20,261 bases of DNA. Source: an uncultured Lachnospiraceae bacterium (GTDB lineage: Bacteria > Bacillota > Clostridia > Lachnospirales > Lachnospiraceae). Location: positions 1-20,261 of the forward strand of contig CAJUQO010000060.1 of NCBI GenBank assembly GCA_910588295.1, written 5' to 3'. This document shows, piece by piece, positions 6,229 through 14,084 of the stretch. The position numbers were made by a program, and so were the translations under genes. The first letter of the stretch is position 1. Every line of letters begins with the position of its first letter. The notes under the pieces are model-generated. The model had not been told where the DNA came from, searched no databases, and was given only the letters and a program-made list of their open reading frames with translations.

Positions 6229-7860
6229 CTATCTTCTTCCGTAGACCCCCATGACTGTCGCCAGCTGTACCAGCACCCGGCCTCCGGGGAAACGCCGCAG
6301 CACCTCCCGGGGAATCCCGGCAAAACGCAAATACAAAACACCATAGGTCGCTATGGCGCCAAGAATGGCTACCCCCAGGCACAGCACATTGGATTCTATC
6401 ATCGTATATAAACCATAATACAAAATATACGCCACTACTCCCATCACCGCCGACGCGATCACAGGCACCAGAAATATTTTCCTCATCCGCATTCGGTAGC
6501 GCAGCAGCCCGGCCACTGCCCGGCCATTGAGCACGCACATGCTGAAAGAGTAAGCGATCGTCGCGATCAGCACGCTGTATATATGGAGAGGCGTGAATTT
6601 CGCCAGTACCGCCAGCACCACCACATTGATCACCAGAGAGACCGCCGCATGCTCCACCGGCACCGCCGGTTTCCCGATTCCCTGCAACACCCCATTGGTG
6701 ATTGTAGACAGAGAATAGAAAATCACCGACACCGCCCCGGCGATCAACAAATAACCTGCCGTATCTCCGGTATTGGGAAACAGCAAATGCATGATCGGGA
6801 AAGCCAGCACCGCCATGCCAACCGCCGCCGGAATGCATAAAAACATGGTCATCTGGATCGCTTCATCCATCTTATGTCTGGTCTCCCGGTAATCCCGCAT
6901 GGCAAAGCTGGCCGAAATCGACGGCAGCACAGCCGTGGAAACCGCATTGGCCAGAGCAATCGGGATATTGATCATCACCATATACTGCCCGGAAAACACG
7001 CCATAAGCGCTGGTTACGGCGTCCTCCTCCCAGCCCTCGCTCAGCATGATCGGCGCGAAGATCGACTGATCCATATAGGAGCTCAGATTGTAGATACAGG
7101 TGCTGAAAATCACCGGCGTCACCATCAGAAGAATCGTGCGGAAGATTTCCGGGTAAGAATCCTCCACCCCGGTATGATCGTTACGGATCCGTTTCTGTAT
7201 GCTCTTCTGATTGGCGCTGAAAGACAACAGCATCAGCACGATACCTGCCAACACACCGGCTCCCGTTCCCAGGGTTCCGCCCGCCGCACCGTAGATTGCG
7301 GTCTCCGTGTCATTGACAGCCAGATTCTCCACCAGCAGCCAGGCCGCCACCACACTGACCACCGCATTCACGAGCTGTTCCAGAATCTGAGACAAAGAGG
7401 TAGGTACCATGGTATTGTGGGCCTGGAAATAGCCCCGCAATACGCCCAGGATCGCGGAGAAAAATATGGTGGGCGCCAGCATCTGCAAAGCAAGCACAGC
7501 ATTGTCACCGCCCGCCGGAAGGAGAAAGCTCCCGCCGAACCCGGCCGCCAATGCGGCCAGGCCGCCGACTATACAAGCGTAGAGCAGAGCGCCGCGAAAC
7601 AATTTATTGGCATTACGGTACTGTCGTTTCGCAATCCGCTCCGACATCAGCTTAGATACCGCCATGGGAATACTGTAAGAGGATACCAGAAGCAGGATAC
7701 TGTACACGGTGTAGGCATAACCGTAATAGCCATTGCCCAACTCGCCGATGATCGCGTACAGAGGGCTTCTGTACAGCATACCGATGATACGCACGATCAG
7801 TCCCGCAGCCATCAGAATAGAAGCCTGCTTCACGAAACTGTCTCTGTTTTTCTTACCCAT
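6229..7860 (-). CDS. MurJ/SpoVB-type lipid flippase (MOP superfamily)
   Basis: The 543-residue integral membrane protein has about 14 hydrophobic segments and the N-terminal pattern of the YtgP/SpoVB group: a short Lys-rich start, then GLIVRIIGMLYRSPLY, GYYGYAYTVY and PMAVSKLMSERIA. Members move lipid-linked precursors such as lipid II across the membrane for cell-wall or spore-cortex synthesis. Length matches the family (about 520-545). The repeat TM7-TM8 region has conserved polar residues (MDQSIFAPIM) that line the cavity in MurJ. The ATG at 7860 follows a GGGGAAGGG ribosome site and begins 11 bases after ung stops, so the two genes are cotranscribed. Sequence alone does not separate the vegetative MurJ role from a SpoVB-like sporulation role. 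Confidence 0.9.
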   Translation of the reverse strand: MGKKNRDSFVKQASILMAAGLIVRIIGMLYRSPLYAIIGELGNGYYGYAYTVYSILLLVSSYSIPMAVSKLMSERIAKRQYRNANKLFRGALLYACIVGGLAALAAGFGGSFLLPAGGDNAVLALQMLAPTIFFSAILGVLRGYFQAHNTMVPTSLSQILEQLVNAVVSVVAAWLLVENLAVNDTETAIYGAAGGTLGTGAGVLAGIVLMLLSFSANQKSIQKRIRNDHTGVEDSYPEIFRTILLMVTPVIFSTCIYNLSSYMDQSIFAPIMLSEGWEEDAVTSAYGVFSGQYMVMINIPIALANAVSTAVLPSISASFAMRDYRETRHKMDEAIQMTMFLCIPAAVGMAVLAFPIMHLLFPNTGDTAGYLLIAGAVSVIFYSLSTITNGVLQGIGKPAVPVEHAAVSLVINVVVLAVLAKFTPLHIYSVLIATIAYSFSMCVLNGRAVAGLLRYRMRMRKIFLVPVIASAVMGVVAYILYYGLYTMIESNVLCLGVAILGAIATYGVLYLRFAGIPREVLRRFPGGRVLVQLATVMGVYGRR

Positions 7861-7871
7861 AAACCCTTCCC

Positions 7872-8546
7872 CTACACATTTTCTATCTGCCAGTCGATCG
7901 GCGTGAGCCCATGCTCCTCCAGATACCGGTTGGTCTTGCTAAAGGGCCTGCTCCCGAAAAACCCCTTGTAGGCCGAGAGCGGGCTGGGATGGGGGGCCTC
8001 CAGGATCAGATGCCTCGCGCCATCCAGATACATCTTCTTCGTTTGGGCCGGCCGCCCCCACAGAATAAAAACCATGGGACGCTCCTGGGCGGCAAGGATC
8101 TGTATCGCCGCGTCGGTAAACTGTTCCCAGCCGATCCCTCTGTGGGAGTTGGCCTGGTGGGCCCGCACGGTAAGAACCGTATTCAGCAGCATCACGCCCT
8201 GTCGGGCCCATTTTTCCAGATAACCGTTATTGGGTATATAACAGCCCAGATCATCCTCCAGTTCTTTATAGATATTCACCAGCGACGGGGGAATATCCAC
8301 CTCCGGCTTAACGGAAAAACACAGGCCATGAGCCTGGCCGTCGCCATGGTAGGGATCCTGCCCCAGGATTACTACCTTCACCTGATCCAGAGGTGTAAAA
8401 TGAAACGCGCTAAAGATATCATCCGGGTTCGGAAACACCCGTCTAGTATTGTATTCCTCCCCCACTTTCTGAAATAATTCCCGGTAATAAGGTTTCTTAA
8501 ATTCTCCGCTTAAAGCTTTCGCCCACTCTCCGCTGATTGGTGGCAT
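7872..8546 (-). CDS. ung: uracil-DNA glycosylase (family 1)
   Basis: The 224-residue enzyme removes uracil from DNA by cutting the glycosidic bond, the first step of base-excision repair. The active-site loop GQDPYHG spans residues 62-68 with catalytic D64. The leucine-intercalation loop HPSPLS starts at H186. The uracil-pocket region has LLNTVLTVRAHQANSH with the specificity Asn. Length is normal for family 1 enzymes. The frame is open upstream to 8636, but the ATG at 8546 has a GGAG ribosome site at good spacing and matches the usual N-terminus, so it was chosen. The gene is followed 11 bases later by the flippase gene. The 200 bases between it and hisF hold only a weak promoter-like TATAAC and no credible gene. 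Confidence 0.96.
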   Translation of the reverse strand: MPPISGEWAKALSGEFKKPYYRELFQKVGEEYNTRRVFPNPDDIFSAFHFTPLDQVKVVILGQDPYHGDGQAHGLCFSVKPEVDIPPSLVNIYKELEDDLGCYIPNNGYLEKWARQGVMLLNTVLTVRAHQANSHRGIGWEQFTDAAIQILAAQERPMVFILWGRPAQTKKMYLDGARHLILEAPHPSPLSAYKGFFGSRPFSKTNRYLEEHGLTPIDWQIENV

Positions 8547-8747
8547 ATCTTTTCTCCTTTGTATCGTTATAACATGTGCGGCAACCATCCCGCCGTAAGC
8601 TTTCCCATGCACGGTATCCCTGCAGTAGCCCGGCACATCCAGGCTGTTACACTATATTATTTCCATTCTTCGGACAAGAGAACCGTTTTTTACAAACTCA
8701 CAGAAATATCTGGCATCGGCATTTCCGGTCATATGGTTTCCCTTTTC

Positions 8748-9509
8748 CTACAGACGCACAGAGACACCCCTGCCGTCCAGGTACTGCTTCACTTCCCCGA
8801 TCTCCAGTTCTTTATAATGAAACAGGGAGGCCGCCAGCGCCGCATCGGCTCCGCCCGATGTCAGCGCCTCATAGAAATGCTCCTTCGTGCCCGCACCGCC
8901 GGAGGCAATCACCGGAATCTTCACCGCGTCGGCCACCGCCCGGGTAAGTCTGATATCATAACCCGCCTTGGTGCCGTCACAGTCCATGCTTGTCAGCAGG
9001 ATCTCACCTGCGCCCAGACTCTCCACCTTCGCGGCCCACTCTACTGCGTCGATGCCCATATCCACTCTGCCGCCGTTCTTATAAATATTCCAGCCACTCC
9101 CGTCTGCCCGGCGTTTCGCGTCGATAGCTACCACCACGCACTGGCTGCCGAATTTCATAGCCGCATCGTGTACAAGCCCCGGGTTGGCAATCGCCGCGGA
9201 ATTCACCGATATTTTGTCGGCACCCTCCCGCAGCAACATACGGAAATCCTCCACCGTGCGGATACCACCGCCCACCGTGAAAGGAATGAACACCTGGGAC
9301 GCCACCGCCCGCACCATGTCCACCACCGTATTCCGATTGTCCGAGGAGGCCGTAATATCGAGGAACACCACCTCATCCGCCCCTGCCTGATCGTAAGCCC
9401 TGGCAATCTCCACCGGATCACCGGCATCCCGGAGATCAACAAAATTAACACCCTTGACCACCCGCCCGGCATTCACATCCAGGCAGGGAATGATCCTTTT
9501 CGTATACAT
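8748..9509 (-). CDS. hisF: imidazole glycerol phosphate synthase, cyclase subunit HisF
   Basis: The 253-residue (beta/alpha)8 barrel joins PRFAR with ammonia from HisH to give imidazole glycerol phosphate for histidine and AICAR for purines. The N-terminal motif RIIPCLDVNAGRVVKG carries catalytic D11, and D130 lies in VVVAIDAKR. Phosphate-binding loops GGGIR (80-84) and ASGGAG near residue 200 are intact. Its ATG overlaps the TAA stop of hisH by one base (TAATG), so translation is coupled and subunits are made in step. Only the last two steps of this branch are encoded here; other his genes are not in the window. Length is standard. Confidence 0.98.
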   Translation of the reverse strand: MYTKRIIPCLDVNAGRVVKGVNFVDLRDAGDPVEIARAYDQAGADEVVFLDITASSDNRNTVVDMVRAVASQVFIPFTVGGGIRTVEDFRMLLREGADKISVNSAAIANPGLVHDAAMKFGSQCVVVAIDAKRRADGSGWNIYKNGGRVDMGIDAVEWAAKVESLGAGEILLTSMDCDGTKAGYDIRLTRAVADAVKIPVIASGGAGTKEHFYEALTSGGADAALAASLFHYKELEIGEVKQYLDGRGVSVRL

Positions 9510-10129
9510 TATTCCGCCCTCCTGCCGATTGATGCAAAGTTTTTCAAAATCTGAAGCCCCGTCCGAGAGCTTTTCTCCGGGTGGAACTGACAGGCGAAGA
9601 CAGAACCCTGCTCCACAGAGGCGTGGATCGGAACACCGTAGGACGCCACCGCCTTCACAATGGACGGCTCCGCCGCCCGCAGATAATAGGAATGAACAAA
9701 ATACACATAGGCATCCCCGGGAATATCCCGAAACAGATGCCCATGATTCTGCAAACGCAGCGAGTTCCAGCCCATGTGGGGGATTTTTAATCCTTCGCCG
9801 TGGGGAATCTTCAAAATCTCGCCCCGCAGTACGCCGAGCCCATCCACGCCGGGGCTCTCCTCACTTTTCTCAAACAAGAGCTGCAAGCCGAGACAAATGC
9901 CAAGAAAAGGAATCTGCCGCCGCACCGCCTCATGGATCACCTCCACCAGGCCAAACCGGTGCAGATTTTCCATGGCATTGCCAAAGGCTCCCACCCCCGG
10001 CAGAATGATCTTTTCCGCGGACAGGATCTCCTCCCCGTCCCGCGTAAGCACCGTCTTCTCACCCAGGTGCGCCAGGGCCTTCTCCACGCTGCGGATATTC
10101 CCTGCATCATAATCTATAATGGCAATCAT
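9509..10129 (-). CDS. hisH: imidazole glycerol phosphate synthase, glutamine amidotransferase subunit HisH
   Basis: The 206-residue class I (triad) glutaminase supplies ammonia to HisF through the barrel. The nucleophile is C79 in FLGICLGLQLLF, and H183 and E185 in QFHPEKS complete the triad. The N-terminus MIAIIDYDAGNIRSVEKAL is typical. The ATG at 10129 follows GGAGG with eight bases of spacing. It is the promoter-proximal gene of a hisH-hisF pair, with a -10 box 75 bases upstream and a leader in which two alternative hairpins can form around the ribosome site. No other his gene is beside it, so the pair may be transcribed separately from the main his operon. Confidence 0.97.
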   Translation of the reverse strand: MIAIIDYDAGNIRSVEKALAHLGEKTVLTRDGEEILSAEKIILPGVGAFGNAMENLHRFGLVEVIHEAVRRQIPFLGICLGLQLLFEKSEESPGVDGLGVLRGEILKIPHGEGLKIPHMGWNSLRLQNHGHLFRDIPGDAYVYFVHSYYLRAAEPSIVKAVASYGVPIHASVEQGSVFACQFHPEKSSRTGLQILKNFASIGRRAE

Positions 10130-10130
10130 C

Positions 10131-10161
10131 GGCCAAACCTCCGTGCTCTGGCCTCCGCCAG
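10131..10161 (-). promoter_or_regulatory. leader with two exclusive hairpins at the hisH ribosome site
   Basis: In minus-strand RNA, CTGGC can pair with GCCAG (10148-10152 with 10157-10161). Alternatively GGCCA (10149-10153) can pair with TGGCC (10131-10135), enclosing the GGAGG ribosome site. The two pairings share bases, so they exclude each other. Whether this regulates translation is unknown. Confidence 0.25.
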
Positions 10162-10204
10162 TTTGTGATAACAGCCCGGTTTCCTGCTGTCATATGTTTT
10201 TAAC

Positions 10205-10210
10205 AGTATA
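10205..10210 (-). promoter_or_regulatory. extended -10 box for hisH-hisF
   Basis: The minus strand reads TGCTATACTG: a TATACT box preceded by TG one base away, which makes an extended -10. No good -35 is visible at 17 bases, and a T-rich tract lies there instead. Confidence 0.45.
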
Positions 10211-10296
10211 GCACACTCATTCTCCAAAAAAAACAAAAGATTGCAATTCCCTGGGGAAACCACTAAAGAAAAGAATAAAACGGCACACACTCAAAT

Positions 10297-10323
10297 AAAG
10301 GCGCCCGCATAGCAGACGCCTTT
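10297..10323 (-). terminator. intrinsic terminator of the sulfur operon
   Basis: A 12-bp stem, AAAGGCGTCTGC with GCGGGCGCCTTT on the minus strand (two G-U pairs, 3-base loop), is followed by ATTTGAG. It lies 22 bases after the stop of the siroheme reductase gene. The G-U pairs again fit minus-strand RNA only. Confidence 0.75.
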
Positions 10324-10345
10324 AAACAATATTCTATGCACTTGA

Positions 10346-11296
10346 TCAGCAGGTAGCCCCGCCTTTCATATGAAGATTAGCATCCAGAATTTCCTGTTTG
10401 CGCTCCAGAAGCTCATTGGAGAGCAGCAACTCCTCCACACGGTCAAATCCCAGACGGTCAATGGTGGACGCGAAACGCTCCCCGGTCTTGCCCTGCTCGC
10501 GGAACAGAAGAATAGCCTTCTCAATAACATCCAGCACTTCTTCCTCGCTGGTAAATATCCTGCTCATGGCCTGGCCGATCTTGACTTCCTTGCCCCAGCG
10601 GCCGCCCAGGCAGATCTTGTAGCCATACTTGCCGTCGGTGATAGCATCAAAACGGCACTTGCCGATGCAGCGACCACAGTGGTTGCATTTATCACTAATC
10701 TCCAGCAGGCCGTCCTCCACCTTGCAGGCTTTGATGGGACAGGCGGCCACCACCGAACATTTCTTACATCCGTTGCACTCGTCCTCGTCAAACTCCGGGA
10801 TCCGCTGGCCGATGATGCCCAGGTCATTGAGGTTCGGCTTCACACAGTTATTGGGACATCCGCCCACGGCGATTTTAAACTTGTGGGGAAGCAGCACATC
10901 GTGATATCCCACATAGAACCTCTCGTGGATCTTCTCCGAGAGGCCGTAGGAATCCAGCAGTCCATACTGGCAGGTCGTACCCTTGCAGGCCACCACCGGG
11001 CGCACCCTGGAGCCAGTGCCGCCTGTGGTCATACCGTGTTGGGCGAGAAATTCTCTCAGTTCATCAATCTTATCAAAGGGAACCCCTTGCAGCTCCACCG
11101 TCAGGCGGGTGGTGAATACGATATTACCGTCGCCAAACTTTTTCGCCGCCTCGGCAGCGGCCGTCAGCTGCTCCGAGGTCATCTTGCCATTGACCGTGAT
11201 GATCCGGCAGTTAAAATTATCCGTCCCCTTGTTGCTGAGAAAGCCGAGTCCCTTAACCCTCTTCTCCTCCTCCGGGCTGATCGTCAAAGTAGCCAT
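10346..11296 (-). CDS. siroheme/[4Fe-4S] sulfite- or nitrite-reductase-like protein with ferredoxin domain
   Basis: The 316-residue protein is a single-copy sulfite/nitrite reductase half-molecule fused to a two-cluster ferredoxin. Residues 10-95 form the ferredoxin-like sulfite reductase domain. Siroheme-linked [4Fe-4S] ligands are C104 and C109 (CKGTTC) and C147 and C151 (GGCPNNC). The ferredoxin insert has C174, C177, C180, C186 and then C204, C207, C210, C214. The first set has five residues before the last Cys, longer than the usual three, and the second is canonical. The architecture resembles AsrC-type anaerobic sulfite reductases, usually a three-subunit enzyme, but asrA and asrB are absent here. 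The ATG follows AGGAGG nine bases away. It lies 44 bases after a rhodanese-containing CoA-disulfide reductase gene, so it probably reduces a sulfur (or nitrite) substrate with electrons from that partner or ferredoxin. Confidence 0.85.
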   Translation of the reverse strand: MATLTISPEEEKRVKGLGFLSNKGTDNFNCRIITVNGKMTSEQLTAAAEAAKKFGDGNIVFTTRLTVELQGVPFDKIDELREFLAQHGMTTGGTGSRVRPVVACKGTTCQYGLLDSYGLSEKIHERFYVGYHDVLLPHKFKIAVGGCPNNCVKPNLNDLGIIGQRIPEFDEDECNGCKKCSVVAACPIKACKVEDGLLEISDKCNHCGRCIGKCRFDAITDGKYGYKICLGGRWGKEVKIGQAMSRIFTSEEEVLDVIEKAILLFREQGKTGERFASTIDRLGFDRVEELLLSNELLERKQEILDANLHMKGGATC

Positions 11297-11340
11297 AACA
11301 TATATCCTCCTGTTCTTTTTTCACAGATCTTTAAATTACC

Positions 11341-12975
11341 CTATTCTTCATCCTCCTCAAAAGAGGTAAAGAATGTGCCGCCCTCCAGCACTTTCGTGTT
11401 GGTATAGCCGTAGAATTTCAAGCGGTTCTGCAGCAGATAAGCCCTCTTGCCCTTGGTGCAGACCAGCAGAAGCTTCGCGTCTAGCGGGTACTCCGGCAGA
11501 GGCCCTTCCACAGCGGTCAGGTCAATATGCCGCGCCCCGGGGATCGTCGCCGCGGAAGCCGCATCCAGGATCGTGTAGCCCTCCGCCGCCCCGGCCGCAT
11601 ACTCGGCGGGTGTGATGGAATCCAGCGCCCCGGCCATCTTGTTCAACAGCACATTGGCTGTCTGCGCGATCGGATGGATGGCCGTGGAGAAGGGCGGCGC
11701 ATAGGAAAAGTCCATGGCAGACAGCTGATCCACGGTCATCCCCAGGGAAATTCCCGTGACCGCGATATCCATCACCTTGTCCACCGCGCCCTTGCCCAGC
11801 ACCTGGGCTCCGAGTATTTTTCTCGTACTCTTATCTGCAATCAGCTTGATAATAAAGGAGGATGCGTCCGGATAGTAGTGGGCCTTGTCATCCACTACCG
11901 TCAGCGCTGTCACTGTGTCATAACCCGCATCCGCCGCCTGGGATTCACCGAGACCGGTGCGGCCGATGCAGATGCCGGGGAGCTTGGCAACGCCGGTGCC
12001 GAGGACGCCGGGATGGCTCACTTCATGGCCCGCTATATTCATGGCCGCCGCACGCCCCGCGATGTTGGCCGTAGAACCCATCGGGGACCATTGGGGCTTT
12101 CCGGTCACACGGTTTTTCACCATGGCGCAGTCCCCCACCGCGTAGATATCGGGATCGTTGGTGCGCATATGCTCATCCACCAGCACCGTACCCTTGAACA
12201 TCTCGATACCGGTATTCTCCAGATACCCCGTATTGGGGCGGATACCCATGGCCAGGATACAGGCATCCGCCTTCATAGCCCTTTTGCTGGTCTTCACCTT
12301 TTCCACATGGCCCTCGCCGATGATCTCCTCCAGGGCCACGCCCGCCGCCACGTTAATACCGTTGTCCAGCATCACATTCTCCGCGTAGGCTGCCAGCTCC
12401 CCGTCAAGGAATCCCGGCAGGATTGTCTTTGCGAAATCGATGACCGATACCTTCACTCCCTTAAGCGCCAGATTCTCCGCCACCTCCAGGCCGATGAAAC
12501 CGCCGCCGACCACCACAGCCCTGCGGATCTTGCCTTCCTCCACCGCCTTGCGCAGAGAAATGGCATCCTCCGGCGTGCGCATCACATATACACCCTCCAG
12601 ATCCGTACCTTTGCAGGGCGGCACGAAAGGCGACGCGCCAGAAGCAACCACCAGCTTGTCATAGCTATGTATGCTCTCCTCACCGGTTTCTGTCTGTACG
12701 GCTTTCACCGTCTTGCCGTCCCGGTCCACGGAGACTACCTCCATGCCGGTCTGTACCTCCACCCCTGTCAGACGCGAAAAACTCTCGGGGGTATTGACGA
12801 TCAGAGCACCTTTATCCTCAATCACACCGCCCACATAATAAGGAAGACCGCATCCCGCATAAGAAATATCCTTCCCTTTGGTCAGGATCGTAACCTCCGC
12901 GCTTCGGTCTTCCCTCTTTAGTTTGGCCGCCGTCTTTGTACCGGCCGCCACGCCGCCAATCACCAATACTTTCAC
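11341..12975 (-). CDS. CoA-disulfide / polysulfide reductase with C-terminal rhodanese domain
   Basis: The 544-residue flavoprotein has an FAD-binding motif at the N-terminus (VLVIGGVAAGTKTA), the redox cysteine C42 in SYAGCGLPYYVGG typical of CoA-disulfide reductases (a single Cys), an NAD(P)H-binding motif (VVVGGGFIGLEVAENLA), a second FAD motif (IYAVGDCA) and a dimerisation domain. Residues ~460-544 are a rhodanese domain with the active-site loop CTKGKR (C506). This domain order matches CoADR-RHD/Npsr enzymes, which reduce CoA persulfide, polysulfide or elemental sulfur with NAD(P)H. The start is GTG, chosen for the AAAGGAG site upstream. It is the first gene of a two-gene operon with the siroheme reductase and is divergent from a LysR regulator. 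Sulfur or polysulfide reduction to sulfide, perhaps also redox defence, is the likely role. Confidence 0.92.
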   Translation of the reverse strand: MKVLVIGGVAAGTKTAAKLKREDRSAEVTILTKGKDISYAGCGLPYYVGGVIEDKGALIVNTPESFSRLTGVEVQTGMEVVSVDRDGKTVKAVQTETGEESIHSYDKLVVASGASPFVPPCKGTDLEGVYVMRTPEDAISLRKAVEEGKIRRAVVVGGGFIGLEVAENLALKGVKVSVIDFAKTILPGFLDGELAAYAENVMLDNGINVAAGVALEEIIGEGHVEKVKTSKRAMKADACILAMGIRPNTGYLENTGIEMFKGTVLVDEHMRTNDPDIYAVGDCAMVKNRVTGKPQWSPMGSTANIAGRAAAMNIAGHEVSHPGVLGTGVAKLPGICIGRTGLGESQAADAGYDTVTALTVVDDKAHYYPDASSFIIKLIADKSTRKILGAQVLGKGAVDKVMDIAVTGISLGMTVDQLSAMDFSYAPPFSTAIHPIAQTANVLLNKMAGALDSITPAEYAAGAAEGYTILDAASAATIPGARHIDLTAVEGPLPEYPLDAKLLLVCTKGKRAYLLQNRLKFYGYTNTKVLEGGTFFTSFEEDEE

Positions 12976-13008
12976 AGCTTTTCTCCTTTATCTGATTTAT
13001 TTTTCATC

Positions 13009-13038
13009 AGTATAGCACTTGAGAATACATAATGAAAA
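13009..13038 (-). promoter_or_regulatory. probable promoter of the sulfur operon
   Basis: On the minus strand, TTTTCA and TATACT are separated by 18 bases, and the -10 is extended (TGCTATACT). Its -35 lies inside the dyad that also covers the divergent LysR promoter. Confidence 0.5.
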
Positions 13039-13047
13039 TGGTATTAT
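13019..13047 (+). promoter_or_regulatory. LysR gene promoter with overlapping dyad operator
   Basis: TTGAGA and TATTAT with 17-base spacing make a good promoter, about 95 bases before the LysR start. The dyad ATAAT-N9-ATTAT (13029-13047) overlaps the spacer and -10 of this promoter and the -35 of the opposite one. That placement suits autorepression with control of the sulfur operon; LysR proteins bind such AT-rich dyads. Confidence 0.5.
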
Positions 13048-13142
13048 TTTATTATTGTTATAGGCATTACTTATCATTTAGCCAAAAGCCAGTTGAAGCA
13101 TTTCAGCACTTTATTACTACATGCATGTTTAGGAGATCTCCC

Positions 13143-14063
13143 ATGACCATACGACACCTGAAAATTTTTCTTGCTGTAGCAGAATCCGGCAGCATGAGCG
13201 CCGCCGCCAAGAAGCTCTACATCACTCAGCCTTCGGTGAGCCAGGCTGTACGGGAACTGGAAGACCATTACCAGATCCGCCTGTTTGAGCGGCTAAACCA
13301 CAGGCTGTACATAACGGACGAGGGGCGCCGTCTGCTGAACGAGGCCCGCCCTACCATCCAGAACTTCGATATGCTGGAGACCAACATGACCCGTATGCAA
13401 GGGCATCACCGGCTGCGTATCGGCGTATCCATGACCGTGGGCACCTGTGTGCTGCCCCGTCTGCAGCAGGATCTGGCCACCTCCCTGTCCGGCCGGATCC
13501 TGTACTTCTATTCCGGCAACACCCATACCATTGAGGACAAGCTGCTGCGCTCTGAACTGGATTTCGGCATTGTCGAAGGCATCGTCCATGCCCCGGATCT
13601 GGTCAGCATACCGATTATCGATGACTTTCTGGTGCTGTGCTGCAGCAACGACCATCCGCTGGCCTCCCGGCCCGTCCTCTATCCCCGGGATCTGGCGGAC
13701 GCCAGTTTCGCCATCCGGGAGGAGGGCAGCGGCACCCGCGCCCTGTTTGAAAAATATCTGAAATCCCGACATATCGACATGCGCATCTCCCTGGAAGCCA
13801 CCTCGCCGGAAACTATCCGTGCTATGGTCAAGACCTCCCGGATGATGACCGTGATGTCGGTGCGCCTTCTCGAAGAAGATATCCGCAGCCGGGCCATCCA
13901 TGTCTTTAGGAGCACCGGCCACAGCTGGAACCGCACTTTCAAGCTGGTTCACCACAAAAACAAAGAGCTGGGACAGGATTTCACTCACATCCGTGAAGCC
14001 CTGTCCCGTTATAAAACGCCCGATTTTCTTGATCAGATTCCCACCGCCGTATTTGAAGAGTAG
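13143..14063 (+). CDS. LysR-family transcriptional regulator
   Basis: The 306-residue protein has the LysR winged helix at the N-terminus (MTIRHLKIFLAVAESGSMS, AAKKLYITQPSVSQAVRELE) followed by a linker helix and a substrate-binding domain of the type-2 periplasmic fold (about 90-295). The frame is open upstream to 13032, but the ATG at 13143 follows AGGAG and gives the standard family start, so it was chosen. It is divergent from the CoA-disulfide reductase/siroheme reductase operon, with a dyad between the two. It is closest in appearance to CysB/CysL-like sulfur regulators, but the effector cannot be read from sequence. It converges with the histidine kinase gene, 21 bases between stops. 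Confidence 0.93.
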   Translation: MTIRHLKIFLAVAESGSMSAAAKKLYITQPSVSQAVRELEDHYQIRLFERLNHRLYITDEGRRLLNEARPTIQNFDMLETNMTRMQGHHRLRIGVSMTVGTCVLPRLQQDLATSLSGRILYFYSGNTHTIEDKLLRSELDFGIVEGIVHAPDLVSIPIIDDFLVLCCSNDHPLASRPVLYPRDLADASFAIREEGSGTRALFEKYLKSRHIDMRISLEATSPETIRAMVKTSRMMTVMSVRLLEEDIRSRAIHVFRSTGHSWNRTFKLVHHKNKELGQDFTHIREALSRYKTPDFLDQIPTAVFEE

Positions 14064-14084
14064 GCGGCGCTCCCCGCAGACCCG

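Noticed and set aside
6874..7971. Long plus-strand frames opposite the flippase and ung genes
   Set aside because: They are antisense shadows of GC-rich coding sequence, rich in His, Arg and Gln, with no ribosome sites.
8547..8747. A 26-codon frame (minus strand, beginning MTGNADARYFCE) between hisF and ung
   Set aside because: It has no good ribosome site and no recognisable family, and it is too short to support; the 200-base gap otherwise shows nothing definite.
8559..9554. A 331-codon plus-strand frame opposite hisF
   Set aside because: It is the complement of an unmistakable hisF gene and shows no domain pattern.
11527..12921. A 464-codon plus-strand frame opposite the CoA-disulfide reductase
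   Set aside because: The composition (His and Arg heavy) is typical of a shadow frame, and the other strand has all the catalytic motifs.
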